Shown here one piece after another: positions 13,423 to 26,018 of a stretch of 64,000 nucleotides of DNA. The position numbers and the translations under genes are program-made. The notes below the pieces were generated by a model. The model had not been told where the DNA came from. It did no database searches and saw nothing but the letters and a program-made list of their open reading frames with translations. Every line of letters begins with the position of its first letter. Within the stretch, counting starts at the first letter, position 1. The stretch is from Nissolia schottii (lineage: Eukaryota; Streptophyta; Magnoliopsida; Fabales; Fabaceae): the NCBI GenBank assembly GCA_003254905.1, contig QANU01064415.1, positions 189,478-253,477 of the forward strand. The letters are read 5' to 3'.

Positions 13423-14444
13423 AAGATTCATCTTAGAAGTTTTGGTAAATGATTTATCCTTCTAAAAAAAATTGGTTCATTGTATGCTTTACAAAAATAT
13501 GGACGTCTTTACCCTTTCTTTTACCACATATTTACTTCTCTCTTCTCCCTCTTCTCTCCCCTCCCCCTCCTCATCTACATCCATGGCGGCGCCTTCTGCA
13601 TCTGCACTCCCTTCAACCCCACCTACCATTGCCACATGAACGTTGTCTTCGCCGCTGCCACTGCCCTCGTCGTCTCTGTCCAATACCGCCTAGCCCTGGA
13701 GCACCCCCTCCATGTGGTGCTGGAAAACTTCAAACATTGACTCAACCCAAAACCACCACACATCCATACCTACAGAAAATCAACCCAGAAACAAAGAGAA
13801 AGAAAGAAAATAGATCTGAGAAAGAGTGAGAGAAAGAGAGAGGGCTCGTCGCCGCTAGCGACCTGCCATGGCGGCGGTGAGCTATAGTACAGAGAAAGAA
13901 GGAAAGAGAAAAAGAAATCAAGAGGGAGAGAGAGAGTGAAAAGAGAGAAGGAACCCAATGGGGGAGATAGAGAAAGAAACAAAGGGAGCACATCAAGAGA
14001 GAGGGAGAGAGAACTGGTGTCGCGGTTGGTGATTGGCCATGGCAGCGACACCGTCAACAAAAAAAAAAAAAAAAGGGGGAATCGTGGAGAGAGAGATAGA
14101 GAGCGAGAACAGAGAGAGAGTGCAAACCGAGAGAAGGAGAGTGAACAGGTTAAGAGAAAGAGGAGAAACCTCCACCGCCGACGAGCTTTCTCTGCGGCGG
14201 CGGCGGCGAACGAGATGAGTCCGAGAGAGAGATGGAGCCCAGAGAGAGATCAAAGGAGATCGGTGGGAGAAAAGGGAAATGTTAGAGTTTTTTTATGAGG
14301 GGGGTAAAATAGGAAATGAATTTAGCTACGTTTTTTTAAAAAATATTTAATCACATTTTTAAAGTGTTGTTAAATGTAAATTGACCACATTATCCCTAAG
14401 TGAATCATTCACCAAAACTTCTACGGTGAACATTAGAAGTCACT
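13423..14444 (+). mobile_element. TIR-bounded element carrying a carboxylesterase fragment
   Basis: The left end (about 13423-13466) and right end (about 14400-14444) are inverted repeats: GAAGTTTTGGT near 13436 pairs with ACCAAAACTTC near 14412, and the outer part GTGGCTTTTAAGATTC aligns with the reverse complement of the right end with mismatches. Inside are a host esterase fragment (13555-13740) and a GA-rich low-complexity stretch (13790-14280). No transposase is present. This is the layout of a gene-capturing non-autonomous DNA transposon (Pack-MULE-like or another TIR family). The superfamily is unassigned because an N follows the right end and no target-site duplication can be read. 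Confidence 0.6.
13555..13740 (+). pseudogene. Carboxylesterase (CXE/GID1-like) fragment, copy A
   Basis: One frame reads like the middle of a plant alpha/beta-hydrolase of the carboxylesterase family: LPLLIYIHGGAF (the HGGxF oxyanion-hole motif), then ALVVSVQYRLALEHPL, matching the family pattern VSVDYRLAPEHPLP. Only about 60 of the usual roughly 320 residues are present. The catalytic Ser, Asp and His regions are absent and the frame then ends. It lies inside a TIR-bounded element, so it is best read as a captured and amplified gene fragment. No promoter or introns can be supported, and expression is unknown. Confidence 0.75.
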
Positions 14445-14752
14445 NATAACTTAGAAAATCTAGATGAGAGAAAAAGGCACACAGGGATTGGTGGACTAGC
14501 CTATTTGGTTTGTATTATTTTTACCTTAAAATGATAAATTTGACTTTCCAAATGCACTTTTGTAGGAAGTAAAAAAATTTATATTTTCATGAAGCCTAAG
14601 TTTGGGAGTCCCAACTGAAAAACATGTATGTCTGGCACTCTATCTTGGATATGCAATTGCTGATTAAACAGAAACGTTATATCCGACGAAAAAAGGAGCA
14701 TGTTATTTGTATGGCCATAGTCTTTTGATTTCTCATCTTGGATATGAAATTG

Positions 14753-15545
14753 TTTGTTTTAGATGGACAAAATATTCTACCCCATTTTGACAAAAATAAA
14801 ATAAAATTTTCCCCGTGTAATCGTGTATATTTTCTTATACATGTATATTTATGAGTTTCAGAAATATTAATTGAGGACAAACTTCATGCTGGTACTTTTG
14901 TGATGTGTAATAAACACTTTATTTTTATGTATTTGTTATTAGGGGAATGGAGGGTTTTCTTCAGCTTGAACTTGAAAAATTGAAAACTACATTCTTTAAG
15001 GCGGAGATGTGTGTATAAAAAAAGGTGGCCAATATATACGGTGGCTTTTAAGATTCATCTTAGAAGTTTTGGTGAATGATTCATCATTCTAAAAAAAGTT
15101 GGTTCATGGTATGCTTTATAAAAATATAGACATCTTTACCCTTTTTTTAATCACATATTTACTTCTCTCTTCTCCCTCTTCTCTCCCCTCCCCCTCCTCA
15201 TCTACATCCATGGTGGCGCCTTTTGCATCTGCACCCCCTTCAACCCACCTACCACCGCCACATGAACGTTGTCTCCGCTGCTGCCACTGCCCTCGTCGTC
15301 TCCGTCCAGTACCGCCTAGCCCTGGAGCACCCCCTCCCTGTGGTGGTGCAAAACTTCAAACATTGGCTCAACCCAAAATCACCACACATCCATACCTGCA
15401 GAAAATCAACCTAAACCAAATAGATCCAAAACACTACACACACACCCCCCACCCAGAAACTAAAACAGATTAGTAGAGAGAGAGCAAGAAAATAGATCTG
15501 AGAAAGAGTGAGCCAAGAGTGAGAGAGAGAGAGGGCTCGTCGCTA
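14753..15545 (+). repeat. Second copy of the esterase-carrying unit, truncated
   Basis: This is a direct repeat of about 13134-13862: shared flank, left TIR (about 15045-15090), esterase fragment and the beginning of the GA-rich tract. It stops at the shared word GGGCTCGTCGC (about 15545), after which the sequences differ, so the right half and right TIR are missing. Because the flank is shared too, the copy arose by segmental duplication and not by a second insertion. Confidence 0.75.
15180..15414 (+). pseudogene. Carboxylesterase fragment, copy B
   Basis: Same captured esterase segment as at 13555. YIHGGAF and ALVVSVQYRLALEHPLP are readable, but in two different frames because of a small length difference near 15245. 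The tail extends slightly further (QNFKHWLN). It is non-functional as a hydrolase: no catalytic serine region. Confidence 0.7.
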
Positions 15546-16186
15546 AATTGGACACTATAATAGATCACTAAATAAATCTAAAATGCGATTTAAAATTCAA
15601 TCTGATAACTATTATATTGGACAACAATAATGCATTTTCATTAACAAAATATATTCCAATTCTTTCGAATAGAAATTTTTTTTTTTGTTTTTTAAAATGG
15701 CATAAGACAATGAGCTGGCTCATTTTTTCAAGTATGAACTTGTTTCCATTCAAGTTTTAGTTTGCCTTTAATCACAAGGAGTTTTAGATTAAAAGTACAC
15801 GTCAGTTTTAGAAAAATGTTATAATTTTGCTAACGTGTCAAAATTGAAGTGTGTGTGTACACAAAATCAGGTAAGTTTAATTACAATGAAATGTTAAAAA
15901 TTACAGAGAAAAAAAGTGATATGGGTTTGAGGGTGTGTAACATGAACTTCATTAAAGATACCTGAAATTGTAATAAAATACTAGCCACTTCATCAAAACA
16001 TGAATGTAAAGGTATCTGGAACCACAATAAAATACACGAAAGAATACAAGCTTCAAAGAAAAAAAAGGTTTCCCGAGTTGCGAGTTGCGAGTTGCATGTT
16101 GGTTGAGAATTTATTCTCCAACGCATGCGTTGTGGGGTTCAGAACCACGGCAAGGCAGAAAGCAGAAAGAAAACAAGGATGATTAG

Positions 16187-18181
16187 TTATTTATCTGGAA
16201 GAGGACCATAGAGACAGATGCGCAGATCACCCTGGATCATCGGTTGGTAAAAATAATTCTTGAACAACTCCCAGAATTCATCTCTGCCAGTCAGTTACAT
16301 AAATAGCAACATGAATAAGGTTGTTAGCTTAGGCAATTCGATGAAGTTAATCCATTACCTTGTATGTTAAAAGATACTACTATATGATGACAGCAAGTAA
16401 TGTTGCTTAAGAATTAATCAAAGACAGACATTTCTAACACAATGATACCAAAGGAGCGGGAAAAAACAAACAAACCTGACTTGTGGAAGGGTAAACAAGG
16501 AATATCCCTTTACATCGGGATGCATGTCAAGCACAAGTACTTGTAATCTTGAGAGGCCTAATGCCTCAGTGTCAATGAGCTTATTTATCCTGAAATTGAC
16601 GGGAGGGAAATGAACAATTACTAATTAATTATACAACACATGTAAATGACTACAAATTTAACAGCGTCAAGATTTAAACGATCTAATCACAGAAAGATAT
16701 TTTAATCTCATATCAAGGTTGCTAAGAAAATATATTTTTCTTTAATGAACGGATTCAAGATGACCAACCTGCTTGGGGTGCCGCTAGCAATGTTAACACG
16801 ATTTTTTAACAATGAAATCTGCAGTAACCATAAAGCAAATCAATGGAGAATGTTTCCGTGAAGAAGGATCACGAGACATTTAAGAGAAGAGGGTGTGAGA
16901 TGGCCTGGTATCATATCATGTCAACGGAAAATATGAAAGAGAACTATAATGCAAGCAAATTTTCACATCATGCAAATCACTACCAAACCAACAAGTTGGA
17001 TAAAACTTTGAACGGCACATTTATCATTTCTATGAGCAGAAGAAAATTCATCCGTTTTCTTTCTTACGGTCCAAGGCAAAAATGGAATTGGAACTCTTTA
17101 TGGATCTTAGCTTAAGTGTCAGCTCCTATGTACATATGATTGAATTTTTAGGAATTAAACTTGCTCTGTTGGACAATACTTTGATATTGTTAATCAAAGT
17201 CCCTTTTTATTTCATATAAAACATTTTAAACTGAAAACTTAGTGGCTTTCAGCCACCGAGCCTTGAGGCTACAAGTTGTTTCTGTGATTTCACAACTAGA
17301 ACACACTCATCACATCTATGACTTTGGACATCAAGTCATCAACGTTTATGTTATTGGTTGAAAGGCCGGAAATGAACAATTCCATTACATACTAGTAAAT
17401 AAAAACTTGATTGGACAAACAAACAAACAAACAAACAAAGAAACAAATGACAAGCATGGCAAGTGTTATAAAGATTGATCCCTCCATTAAAAAGGGAAGA
17501 AGCACATTACCTGCTGTTCAAGTTTCATATGCTTTGAGAATAGCTTTGCAGCATGGCATTGTTTTGTCAAAGACCGAAAGCCCCTGCACAAGAGAATGAG
17601 AATGAGAATGAGAATGAGGGAAGGAGATGGCAGGGATGGCGAAGAAGCGGGAATGAAGCAGGAGGAGACCTTAAGAGGTGAATGGATCTTAAGGCAGATG
17701 AAGCAATAACGAGGACAGCAGGGCTGCCAGCATGAATTTTTCCTGGCACCAGCTGGGCTTCACAGAGTACCTCTTTCCAACAAGAGCCGAAAGCAGCCGC
17801 TTTGATATTATTCCCCAACATCATCAAATCAGAGGAGCCTAGCTCCAGAACGCACCTATCTGCATAAGTACAATTCAATTCAATTCAATTGACCCATTGC
17901 TGCTTTAGGGTAAGAGACACAAACAGACATATTAGATGACGAGAACAAGAAGAACCACCTTTTAGGGATTCCTTCTCCAGAGAAGAAACCTCAAGGCCAT
18001 TGGCCGACTGGAACTCATCCACAAAGAAACGCAGTTGCTCCGATGCTGATGCTGGTGCTGATGCTGGTGCTGGTGCTGGTGCTGTGGTGTTCACCCGTGT
18101 TCGTGTTCGTTTTCGTTTTTTCCGTAACAGCTTCTGATTCTCAACCGCCTCTTTCCCCCCGCCGCCGCCGCTGCTTCTCAT
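16187..18181 (-). CDS. Cms1/CMSS1-family ribosome biogenesis protein (6 exons, 249 aa)
   Basis: Family members (yeast Cms1, human CMSS1) associate with the 90S/U3 small-subunit pre-ribosome in the nucleolus. Exons in transcription order: 18181-17959, 17859-17667, 17583-17511, 16818-16769, 16589-16476, 16283-16187. The joined frame is open with GT/AG borders. Recognisable conserved stretches in order: CVLELG near residue 77, the helicase-like segment SPAVLVIASSALRSIHLLR (about 120-138), HAAKLFSKHMKLEQQ, NRVNIASGTPSRINKLID, LQVLVLDMHPDVKG and a C-terminal YGPLPDK. The N-terminus is Gly-rich and then strongly basic (RKKRKRTRTR, residues 20-29), a plausible nucleolar signal, followed by an Ala-Pro-Ser repeat encoded by a GCTGGT-type tandem repeat at 18040-18085. 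The ATG at 18181 is the only one upstream in frame. Length is close to the plant family norm. Confidence 0.88.
17411..17450. repeat. (AAAC)n microsatellite
   Basis: Simple tandem ACAAACAAACAA repeat in an intron of the Cms1-type gene, between the exons ending at 17511 and starting at 16818. Confidence 0.85.
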
Positions 18182-18659
18182 TCTCCCCTTTCCAGTCAGT
18201 GCTTTGCTCCTCGCCTCGCACTCTGCACGCCATCCTTCTTCATTTGGGTTTCAGGTTGGGCCTTCCCTTCATTCCCTAGCCCATTTGGTGATTTAAATTG
18301 TGATAAGAAAGAATAAAACAAATGTTACAAAATAATCATTCTTTTTTTTTTTACTTTTTAACCCAATGTCATATTGGTTTGACTCGATTTTACTATGCAA
18401 ATTATGAAAAACAAACCACATCGATTCAATTTTGTCTTGAGATCTGAATTAAATTCATTCGTAAACAATAATATATATAACGGTCTTTAAGTTCAGCTAC
18501 ACTACATTCACAGAATGCTTGGGATCGAGGACATCCAACTAAGGAATCAAAACATCAAATCATGCATTTAACGATTTTCTTTACGTGCTCCATTATTTGG
18601 ACAATAAATTATGGTTACAAATTTAATGAGTGCAAATCCTACTATAAATATAAACTTCA

Positions 18660-19330
18660 ATTTTAAAATGTCACATTTGTCAAATATCTCTCTCTTTCAT
18701 CAATTTGGTACTTGATTGAACAAATGTTTATTACTTTTGTTCAATCAAGTTTGTAACAAAAACACACATTTTTGTGTATCAATGGAACAGAAGTAAGAGA
18801 ACGTGTCGCCAGTGAAGTAGAAGGGACAGAGTGTAAATAAGTTTGTAACTCGTGATAATAGTTTGTAATTCTAACAACAAAGGAATATACTTTTACTCAA
18901 TCAAGTTTGTGACCAAAAGGTGTGTTTATGTGAAAATGTGCGAGTGCTGCAAAAGAGAAAGAGGACAACTTGATTGATAATAGACTCTCTCTCTTTTGCT
19001 CCATTAATGGCAACCTCTCTTTTTACGCTCCACTTGCACAATTTTCATAAAAAAAATGCACTTCGTTTTACATACTCTATTGAACAAAGTCTTCAAACTT
19101 TTTCTGCTTCTATTATAAACTAGTCACTGACGACAAACTCTCTCCACTTGCAAACATTCCCAATAAAAGTTATAGACTCTATTGAACAAATGTTACAAAC
19201 CTTTATTGGTGCCGTCACAAACTTCTAGTACTCTCGTTACAAACTATTATCATGAGTTATAGGATGCATTTACAAACATTAGTCAATTAAGTTACAAACT
19301 AGGGTGCACTAAGTTACAATCATTGGTCAA
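18660..19330. repeat. Foldback sequence rich in GTTTGTAAC words
   Basis: Contains a perfect 14-15 bp stem (CTTGATTGAACAAA against TTTGTTCAATCAAG, about 18711-18750) and a longer-range inverted pair: AACTCGTGATAATAGTTTGT at about 18847 against ACAAACTATTATCATGAGTT at about 19238. The word GTTTGTAAC or its reverse complement recurs many times on both sides of about 19000. There is no coding capacity. It looks like a non-autonomous foldback or MITE element of unknown superfamily. Confidence 0.5.
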
Positions 19331-19529
19331 GTTTCTAACTTATATCTTACGTTGCAAACCTTTTCAAACCCAATTTGTAACTTCTTAACAAGTTAAAGTT
19401 TGTTTTAGATTAAGTTAGTCTTCCCTGAATTTAACCCATGTTTTTGAGATGGGAAGGAATGAAGGATGTAATAAAATTAAACATATCTTATTTTGTCTTA
19501 TCTTTGATACGTGACAAAGTAGAAGAACG

Positions 19530-20784
19530 TGTCACGCCCAAACTTAGAACGTGACTACACATAGAGCTACTGTCTATGGAAGCTCTGACGTGGCATACTA
19601 ACATGCATGAAATGCATATAAAGTAAATAAATAGCTTTATTCAAAATAACTAACTTTATAAAATAATTGATTTCATGTAATTGGTTCAAGTTCAACAATG
19701 CTGAGTTACATAATGTCTAATATCATAACTGGAAAAAAAATATACTGAAATACTAAATGAGAGATCCTACCATAGACAACTGGAGCATATCTAACATGAC
19801 TCTGGTAGATCCCACTGCGAAGCAGAGCTTACCACGGACATTGAATCCTCGCTTCTACTGGACGAAGGGGGCATCCTCACTGTCCTTTACTATATATGAA
19901 AAATGATATTGAAAGAGGGGTGGGTTTCTCATCTTAGTGGTGAGTACCTCGATACCACACAAATATCATATACTACATATAGTCATGGCATATACATATA
20001 CTGAATAAATAAATATAACATAGAAGTTGAATAAACTGTTTGTGAAGTAAATCTAAATAAGCTGCTGGGAAAGTAAATCTAATCTATCTGTGGCGTGTGT
20101 CCGCCTCCCTAGCAGAGGGTTGCGAGGAAAGATATCTCTTGATCCTCAATTCAAGGGAACCTCGACTCGACCTTGCTTCACCAGGATTTATCCTAGCGGT
20201 TTCGGTATGCTCAACCTGGATATTAATAAGGGTACACATACCCTAATTTGATGAGCTTGACGCTCATATAATCTAGATCCGAAAGGACACATATGCCATA
20301 ATCTAAGGAGCCTGGTGCTCAAAACTATCTAATATTGAGTCTGATCTACGAGGTCATTGACCCCGTACTATTCTAAGTCATCTATCCTAAGATCTACTGT
20401 TTGTAAGGTCTTTTAGGTGAGCTAACTTGGTTACCCAAGTTCTTAGGACCTAAGTCTAGCGATTATGATAGGGGCATCTTAGTTAGTTTAATCTTATTTA
20501 CTTGTCCGGGATCAAGGATTGAGGTCCCATACTTAGGGGGGATTCCCAGGTAAGAGATGTGCATTACAGTGGACAACTTAAGTACTAAGTCTTGCCTTGC
20601 CAGAACCTACCCTTAGTTAGGGTCCATTCCTTAACCGGAGTCTTTATTAAGATCTGTTATGCAATTATAAACAAATAGTTCTAAGGGATATCGTGACTAT
20701 AGTCTTAAGTCTGTGCCCTATCATAGCATAAATATATCATAATATAACATATCATGTAAGCATGACAGCTGTCAACTACTAAGC

Positions 20785-20816
<32 letters not shown>

Positions 20817-21299
20817 ACACTAACAAGTTATAATGCACAACTGGCTTTATTGATGGACCACCGAAGTAGAACCGTTGACACGCTAAGACCTCCACTTACT
20901 TGTAATGTCGTGGAATTGAGGATCACAGGCACTAGGAGCTCCAAGAGGCATAGTGCTGGCACCTTAGGTGAAAACGTCGTGTCTTCGCAAGAGAGAGAGA
21001 GAGAAACTGAGTAGGAACTTTGTTCTAAAAAGAAGAGGAGTCCGAAGCTCTGAGCGAGTTGAAAGGGGGAGATAAAAGCTCTATATATAGGTGGAGGTGG
21101 CAAAAAGGGCAAGTCAGGCCCTCTTCTGGCTCGGGGGGCACGAATTAGGGTTTCTAATCAGCAGCAGCGCTGCAACACCTCGCTGTTACCGACGTACTAG
21201 AGCGTGCTATATGCACTGTAACACGTTTTTGAAACTCACGTGGCCCTTGCGATGGGCTCTTCATCGCGGGCCATTATAAAAAGGAACACGAAATTGACA
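19530..21299 (+). mobile_element. LTR-like fossil, possible solo LTR of a Ty3/gypsy element
   Basis: The block begins TGTCACGCCCAAAC and ends near TTGACA, a TG...CA boundary with a short TGTCA/TGACA inverted end. The start resembles the TGTCACG(A/C)CC start of Tekay/Del-type plant LTRs. No internal gag-pol region is recognisable on either side. A matching target-site duplication was not found, so boundaries are tentative. It looks old and incomplete. A (TA)n(TG)n microsatellite lies inside at about 20787-20815, and a TATA-like CTCTATATATAG is present near 21079. Confidence 0.4.
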
Positions 21300-22369
21300 C
21301 TAAACTCAATACAGATGAAGAGAAAGAAACAATAAAGTTGAGATTTTTACAGGAGAGCAGGTAGGAAGGTTAAGAGAATGATGGAGAATACTGATAAAGA
21401 ATAGAGGTGAAGAACATGGATAAAAAGAAGAGAGAAGGGAGAGACATTAACTTTTTCTTTTCTCATTCTCTCTCTCCAATTTTTTTTGTTCTCTCTTTTA
21501 TTAGGACGAACAAAATCGGGTGGCACAAACAGTAACACCATATTTGGTTATTGAAGAAATTGTATGGGTAAAAAAGTAAGCGTTTTTGTAAACATGGGTT
21601 GTGTAAGTAATTTAGAAATGTATGAGGCGAAAGCTGAAATCGTCATAATGTTGAGCGATTTCAGAATTTTTGTAAAAAAATAAAAATAAATAAAAAGGGT
21701 GTTGAAATCGCTAAGTTGGGGGCGATTTCAGGTGTGTTGTAAATCGTGTTACGATGCTGACCGGGGACAAGGGGACAGGTTTGAAAATGCCATCAGGTGT
21801 GGCGATTTCAGGTCGTCTCTTCCCGAGGTAAGTTGTGTCTTCCTCCACTTCCCAAGCACGCCTTTCTTCTTCTTTAGTAGCGCCTATAAGTAGCCCATTT
21901 CCCTCATCTTGCTCTTCTTCATAGTAACACTTCAGTTCTTAATTTTTTTCCTTTCAAACAAGTTATAACGAAGAAAAGTGTTAAGATTTTATCCATGTTT
22001 TAGTGAAAAATAGTGTTATAACGGTGAGACCTACGAAGGAAGATGGTGCTGTAAATCTGTTGTTACACATCTAAAAAAAATCCTTCAAAATGATCAGGTT
22101 TATATTTATGTTATATTCAAACATAGTCACTATTAATATTATATTTTATTGTTCATGTCTATATTCAAACATATTTTATTGTTATATTCAAACATAGTCA
22201 TAAAAAAATGAGACACAAAGTATGCTTTACAATTGCCTTACTATGAGGATCTTGTGTACCAAAAATGTGTAATAGTTTTGACAAAAAAATAAACGCAATA
22301 AAAAATACTTGTTATTTGTTTATTTTTCAATATTAATTTTATTATTACAGTATGCGCGACGTTGCGAAA

Positions 22370-24110
22370 TAGACATGGGGTTATTGAGCCACCAAATCCC
22401 CTTATACAACTGTATATGGAAAATGCTGGCTTGTTACAGGCAACCTTGTTACCCTAAATTAGAGTGAACCGATGACTTGTTGCTATGCTTGTTGAGCGGT
22501 GGAGGCTAAAGATCCACACGTTTCATCTGCTATATGGTGAGTGTGCGATCACAATAGAGGATGTGAATATGATACTTGGGATTAGTGGTGAAGGTGAAAC
22601 TATAACCGCATCCGAGATAATATTCTACGGACCAAGTCTTGTAAAATCCATGTCAAGAACTTCTTGGAGTAACACCTGCTCTTGTTGACATAGACAGAGC
22701 ATTCATTAATTCGGTGTGGTTGAACAATAATTTTGGCTCTGTTATCTGCGACAATATTGATGAGCATGGCATGCAGCAAATAGTGACATGGCATGCCCGT
22801 AGATATATATTGTGATTGTTTGACAATTTTTTATTTTGTGACAAGCGTGGTAATTGGATCCATTCGAAGTACTTGGCTATTCTTTGAGAGTTGGGTGCCC
22901 TGGAAAAATATAGTTGAGGTTCAGCTACCCTTGTTATACTTCAGAGATCTTTATGTTGTGCTACATGCGCAAAATGTAAAGGAATCAGTGGTTGCATGGT
23001 GCTTCTTCAAGTGTAGACATTTTATAGAATTCCTACACGCACCCAATCCACATGACCTAAACCAGTTCCATTTTCCCCTTGCGGCTAAGAGTTTATTAAG
23101 TTGACAGTTATAATGTTTATTATTATTTTAATAGAACTTTCTTTTATATTGTTGACTTAATTAATATAATAATTTGCAGATGGGCTAATCATGTGTATAT
23201 TTCTAATGTCCATAATCATACCATCAAAGAATGCAAAAAAGTCATAGATGACATGACCCCAAACGAGGTATAGATTAATTATTCAAAAAATTATAAATAG
23301 TTGTATTCTGTTAATATCCCAATGAAATTGATTTTTTGTGTATGTGCATTTTATATGTCAACCATACTGCGAACCACGGGTTGTTGCAGTCATCCCAATG
23401 GAAGTGAGGAATAAACGTTGTATGTGGTCAGTAATATGTCCACTGATATGCTTTGAGATTGTTGAGTGGCATGCAACTGACCACGTGCTCTAGCAATTTG
23501 GTCTTGTTTAGATGGTGCCTATTGGGCCTAGTTGCAGCTTTCTAGGTTGCGCGCATAATCTCAATTTGAGGGAAAATCCACAAGGACTAGCATGTATAAA
23601 CTGGGTGCAAAAGCATTACCAGTGGATTCAAAGATGGGTCAATTGCATAGCACTGGTCACTGATCAACTTATAACTTATAGACCAACCGTGCAATATTGG
23701 CAGTGGTATATCGAGAATGGTCGTAGATTTCTTAAGGCAATACACGATCATTAACAGCTACCTGATGTTTGACAACAATATTATGCTTTGTCATTGCATG
23801 GTAATGTGTCCTTTCCACATGGATTTAGTGATGCACCTCTGCAGGGTTTCCATGCACTAGTAGCCCCACAAGATTTCTATGAACCAGCAGCCACGCTAGA
23901 TTTCTTTGCTCAGCCCCCGCAGGATTTCTTTGCTCAGTCGCCTCCCTAACCTGGTTTCTTTTCTCCGCCTCCCCAACCTGGTTTCTTTGCTCTGCCTCCC
24001 CAACATGGCATATTTGCTTAGCAACTCTCCATGCCATTGCAACATAGTTTTAACACTCAGTTGACAGCTTGGCTATGTGAACAATATTGAGATTTGACTT
24101 TTTAGGTCAT
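22370..24110 (+). pseudogene. Plant mobile domain (PMD/MAIN-like) gene, degraded
   Basis: Frames read as the PMD found in Arabidopsis MAIN/MAIL1 and in MULE and gypsy transposons: VERWRLKIHTFHLLYGEC followed by AITIEDVNMILGISGEG (about 22490-22590) matches the family pattern VERWRPETHTFHLPxGECTITLEDV. Further along come FEIVEWHATDHVL, ENPQGLACINWVQKHYQWI and a segment ending YWQWYIENGRRFL (23512-23750). A repeated Pro/Phe tail (PGFF...PP, 23880-24010) follows. The frame is interrupted several times and intron borders are unclear, so it is a relic. Its position inside a MULE and convergent to the transposase suggests transposon cargo, not a host MAIN gene. Confidence 0.7.
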
Positions 24111-24382
24111 GGCTCAACAATTGCACCAAATTGGCGAGAACATTGAATTGTTCAACCCTGACCCTTCGTCGTCACAACCTCCTCAGAACGAAACTGATGA
24201 AGTTGAAGTGACTCCATATCCTGTTGAAGTTGAAGTCACTCGACCTCCACATAGACTTGACACACAATCTCCTCTTGCTGGTCAAGGGTACAGTGGCCAA
24301 CAGTCGTATGGTAGAAGGTCCTTCCATATAAGATCTTCTTCAAGATTTAGCGAGCCATGCGTATGATCGCTAAGAATATCGA

Positions 24383-26018
24383 TTGACCTGGATCGTGTGG
24401 ATGTGCGTATAGATTTTTCTTAGCCATCAGGTTCTGGCACTGGGGTTAGGGTACCAGAACCCACGTCGAAAAGTTATAGCATCTGTCATAATAGATCCAT
24501 CGATGTTGTAAGCATCAGTAGTATCAACTTCATATGGGCATGAATTATCAAAGTATTGTAATGCACTCAACGAATATGGCAAGTCATTGTAGGATTGTTC
24601 CCAATTGCCATAGAATTGTGTAATTGTCTTTTGCTTTGCAACCCAAGCTTTTCTATATGATAACCAATATCCTTCGCGGTCCATAACAGTTGCTTGGATG
24701 GACTTTATAGGCATTGTTGGCTTTGCCCTTATCTGTGCCAATATCATGGCAACGATTTTGAAAGAACTCAACTTTGAGTGGTCGCATGTAAGCCACGTAG
24801 CAAGGCAAGTATGAGGGCCATTGTATTTTGTGACCTCTTAAAAGCAACTATTTTTTTTTCAGTATGACCCAATAAGCCATTGACATCCTTGACCAAAGTT
24901 CTTGCATTTGTAGAAGTATGTCGTCGATTCAGACTTTTTAATTTTGTAATCCACCCTAATGTGCAACCAATGGCTTACAACTTCTTTAAATGCATCCTTA
25001 TCAGCAAAATACTTCCCTGTGTAGAGATCATCACCTGCAAAATAATTATTATCCAAATCTCCAAAATCATATGCACACATCCCCTCAACATCAAAGGTGT
25101 GCAAGAAAGCTGATGGATCATCCGATTGTGCATTTTCTTCATCATCTGTAACATTTAATAAACTCATTAATTAATTAAATGTAATAACAAGACATTTAAT
25201 TATAATTATAATTATAATTTATTTAGCTACTAAATTACAATTTTTAGTCAACAAATTTGCAGTTCTGATACACAATATCCTCTTCATGAGGCGAGTATAG
25301 AGCATACTTTGCATATCTGTTAATATACATAATTAATTTAAGATATAATATTGTTGGACCCATTTTAGTACAAAATATTTCCATTTTAGTTTAATTGACT
25401 TGACATTAATTTATAAACAATTAATTATATAAGCCCATTAGTTAAATGTAATTATAATTACAATTACAATTATAATTTATTTAGCAACTAAATTTATATA
25501 AGAGTACATGAATTGTCGTCAGTTCCATCGCCTTCATAAATGTCACTTTCATGCTTGCTCCAACTTGCTTCATTATTTTCATCTGCGAGCAACTCATCAT
25601 CTGACAATAATGCTGGTTCAACGTCTTGCTGATTCAATTCATTTGAACTTGGACCAGTATTTAAATCAACGTTCGCACAAACCTCCTTGAAGTTCACAAA
25701 CATATCAATACCACTCAGATGTGTCTTATAGTTTTTGTATAAATAAAACATCTGCTGCACTTGGAGGTCATTTGATATTGTAACATGTCAATATTTTATC
25801 AACTCATTCATTAAAGATATTGAAGCTTTATATCTTAATCTTGCACGCCTCACATCTTTAGAAAATGAGAAGATATTGCACTACACAAATCTGAGAATAA
25901 CATAGACGGCCAAATTACAATAAACTCGAGATCATTTTCACTAACAAACTCAACACCCTCAATATTATTCTTTTGCACGAAATCATTATAAAAAATAAAT
26001 GCAGCACCTCCCCTATTC
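24383..26018 (-). pseudogene. MuDR-type transposase, N-terminal part, copy 1
   Basis: Minus-strand frames give an acidic N-terminal region (25760-25494), the Mutator DNA-binding domain (25167-24859; ADKDAFKEVVSHWL, KIKKSESTTYFYKCKN) and the following conserved block (24847-24427; PSYLPCYVAYMRPLKVEFFQ overlapping a second frame, SYRKAWVAKQKTITQFYGNW). The order matches plant MULE transposases, which continue into a DDE domain. Here the frame ends near FRRGFWYPN, so the catalytic region is missing. The upstream end is cut at 26018 by the CACTA-like sequence. It is non-functional. Confidence 0.75.

Noticed and set aside
13936-14298. 120-codon Arg/Glu-rich open frame
   Set aside because: Produced by the GA-rich low-complexity tract of the TIR element; both strands give long biased frames.
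13480-15414. Possible functional tandem carboxylesterase genes
   Set aside because: Only about 60 residues around HGGxF exist and no catalytic Ser, Asp or His regions follow; both copies sit in a duplicated transposon-like unit.
23825-24037. Minus-strand frame with EQRN repeats
   Set aside because: It is the antisense of the Pro/Phe repeat tail of the PMD relic on the plus strand.
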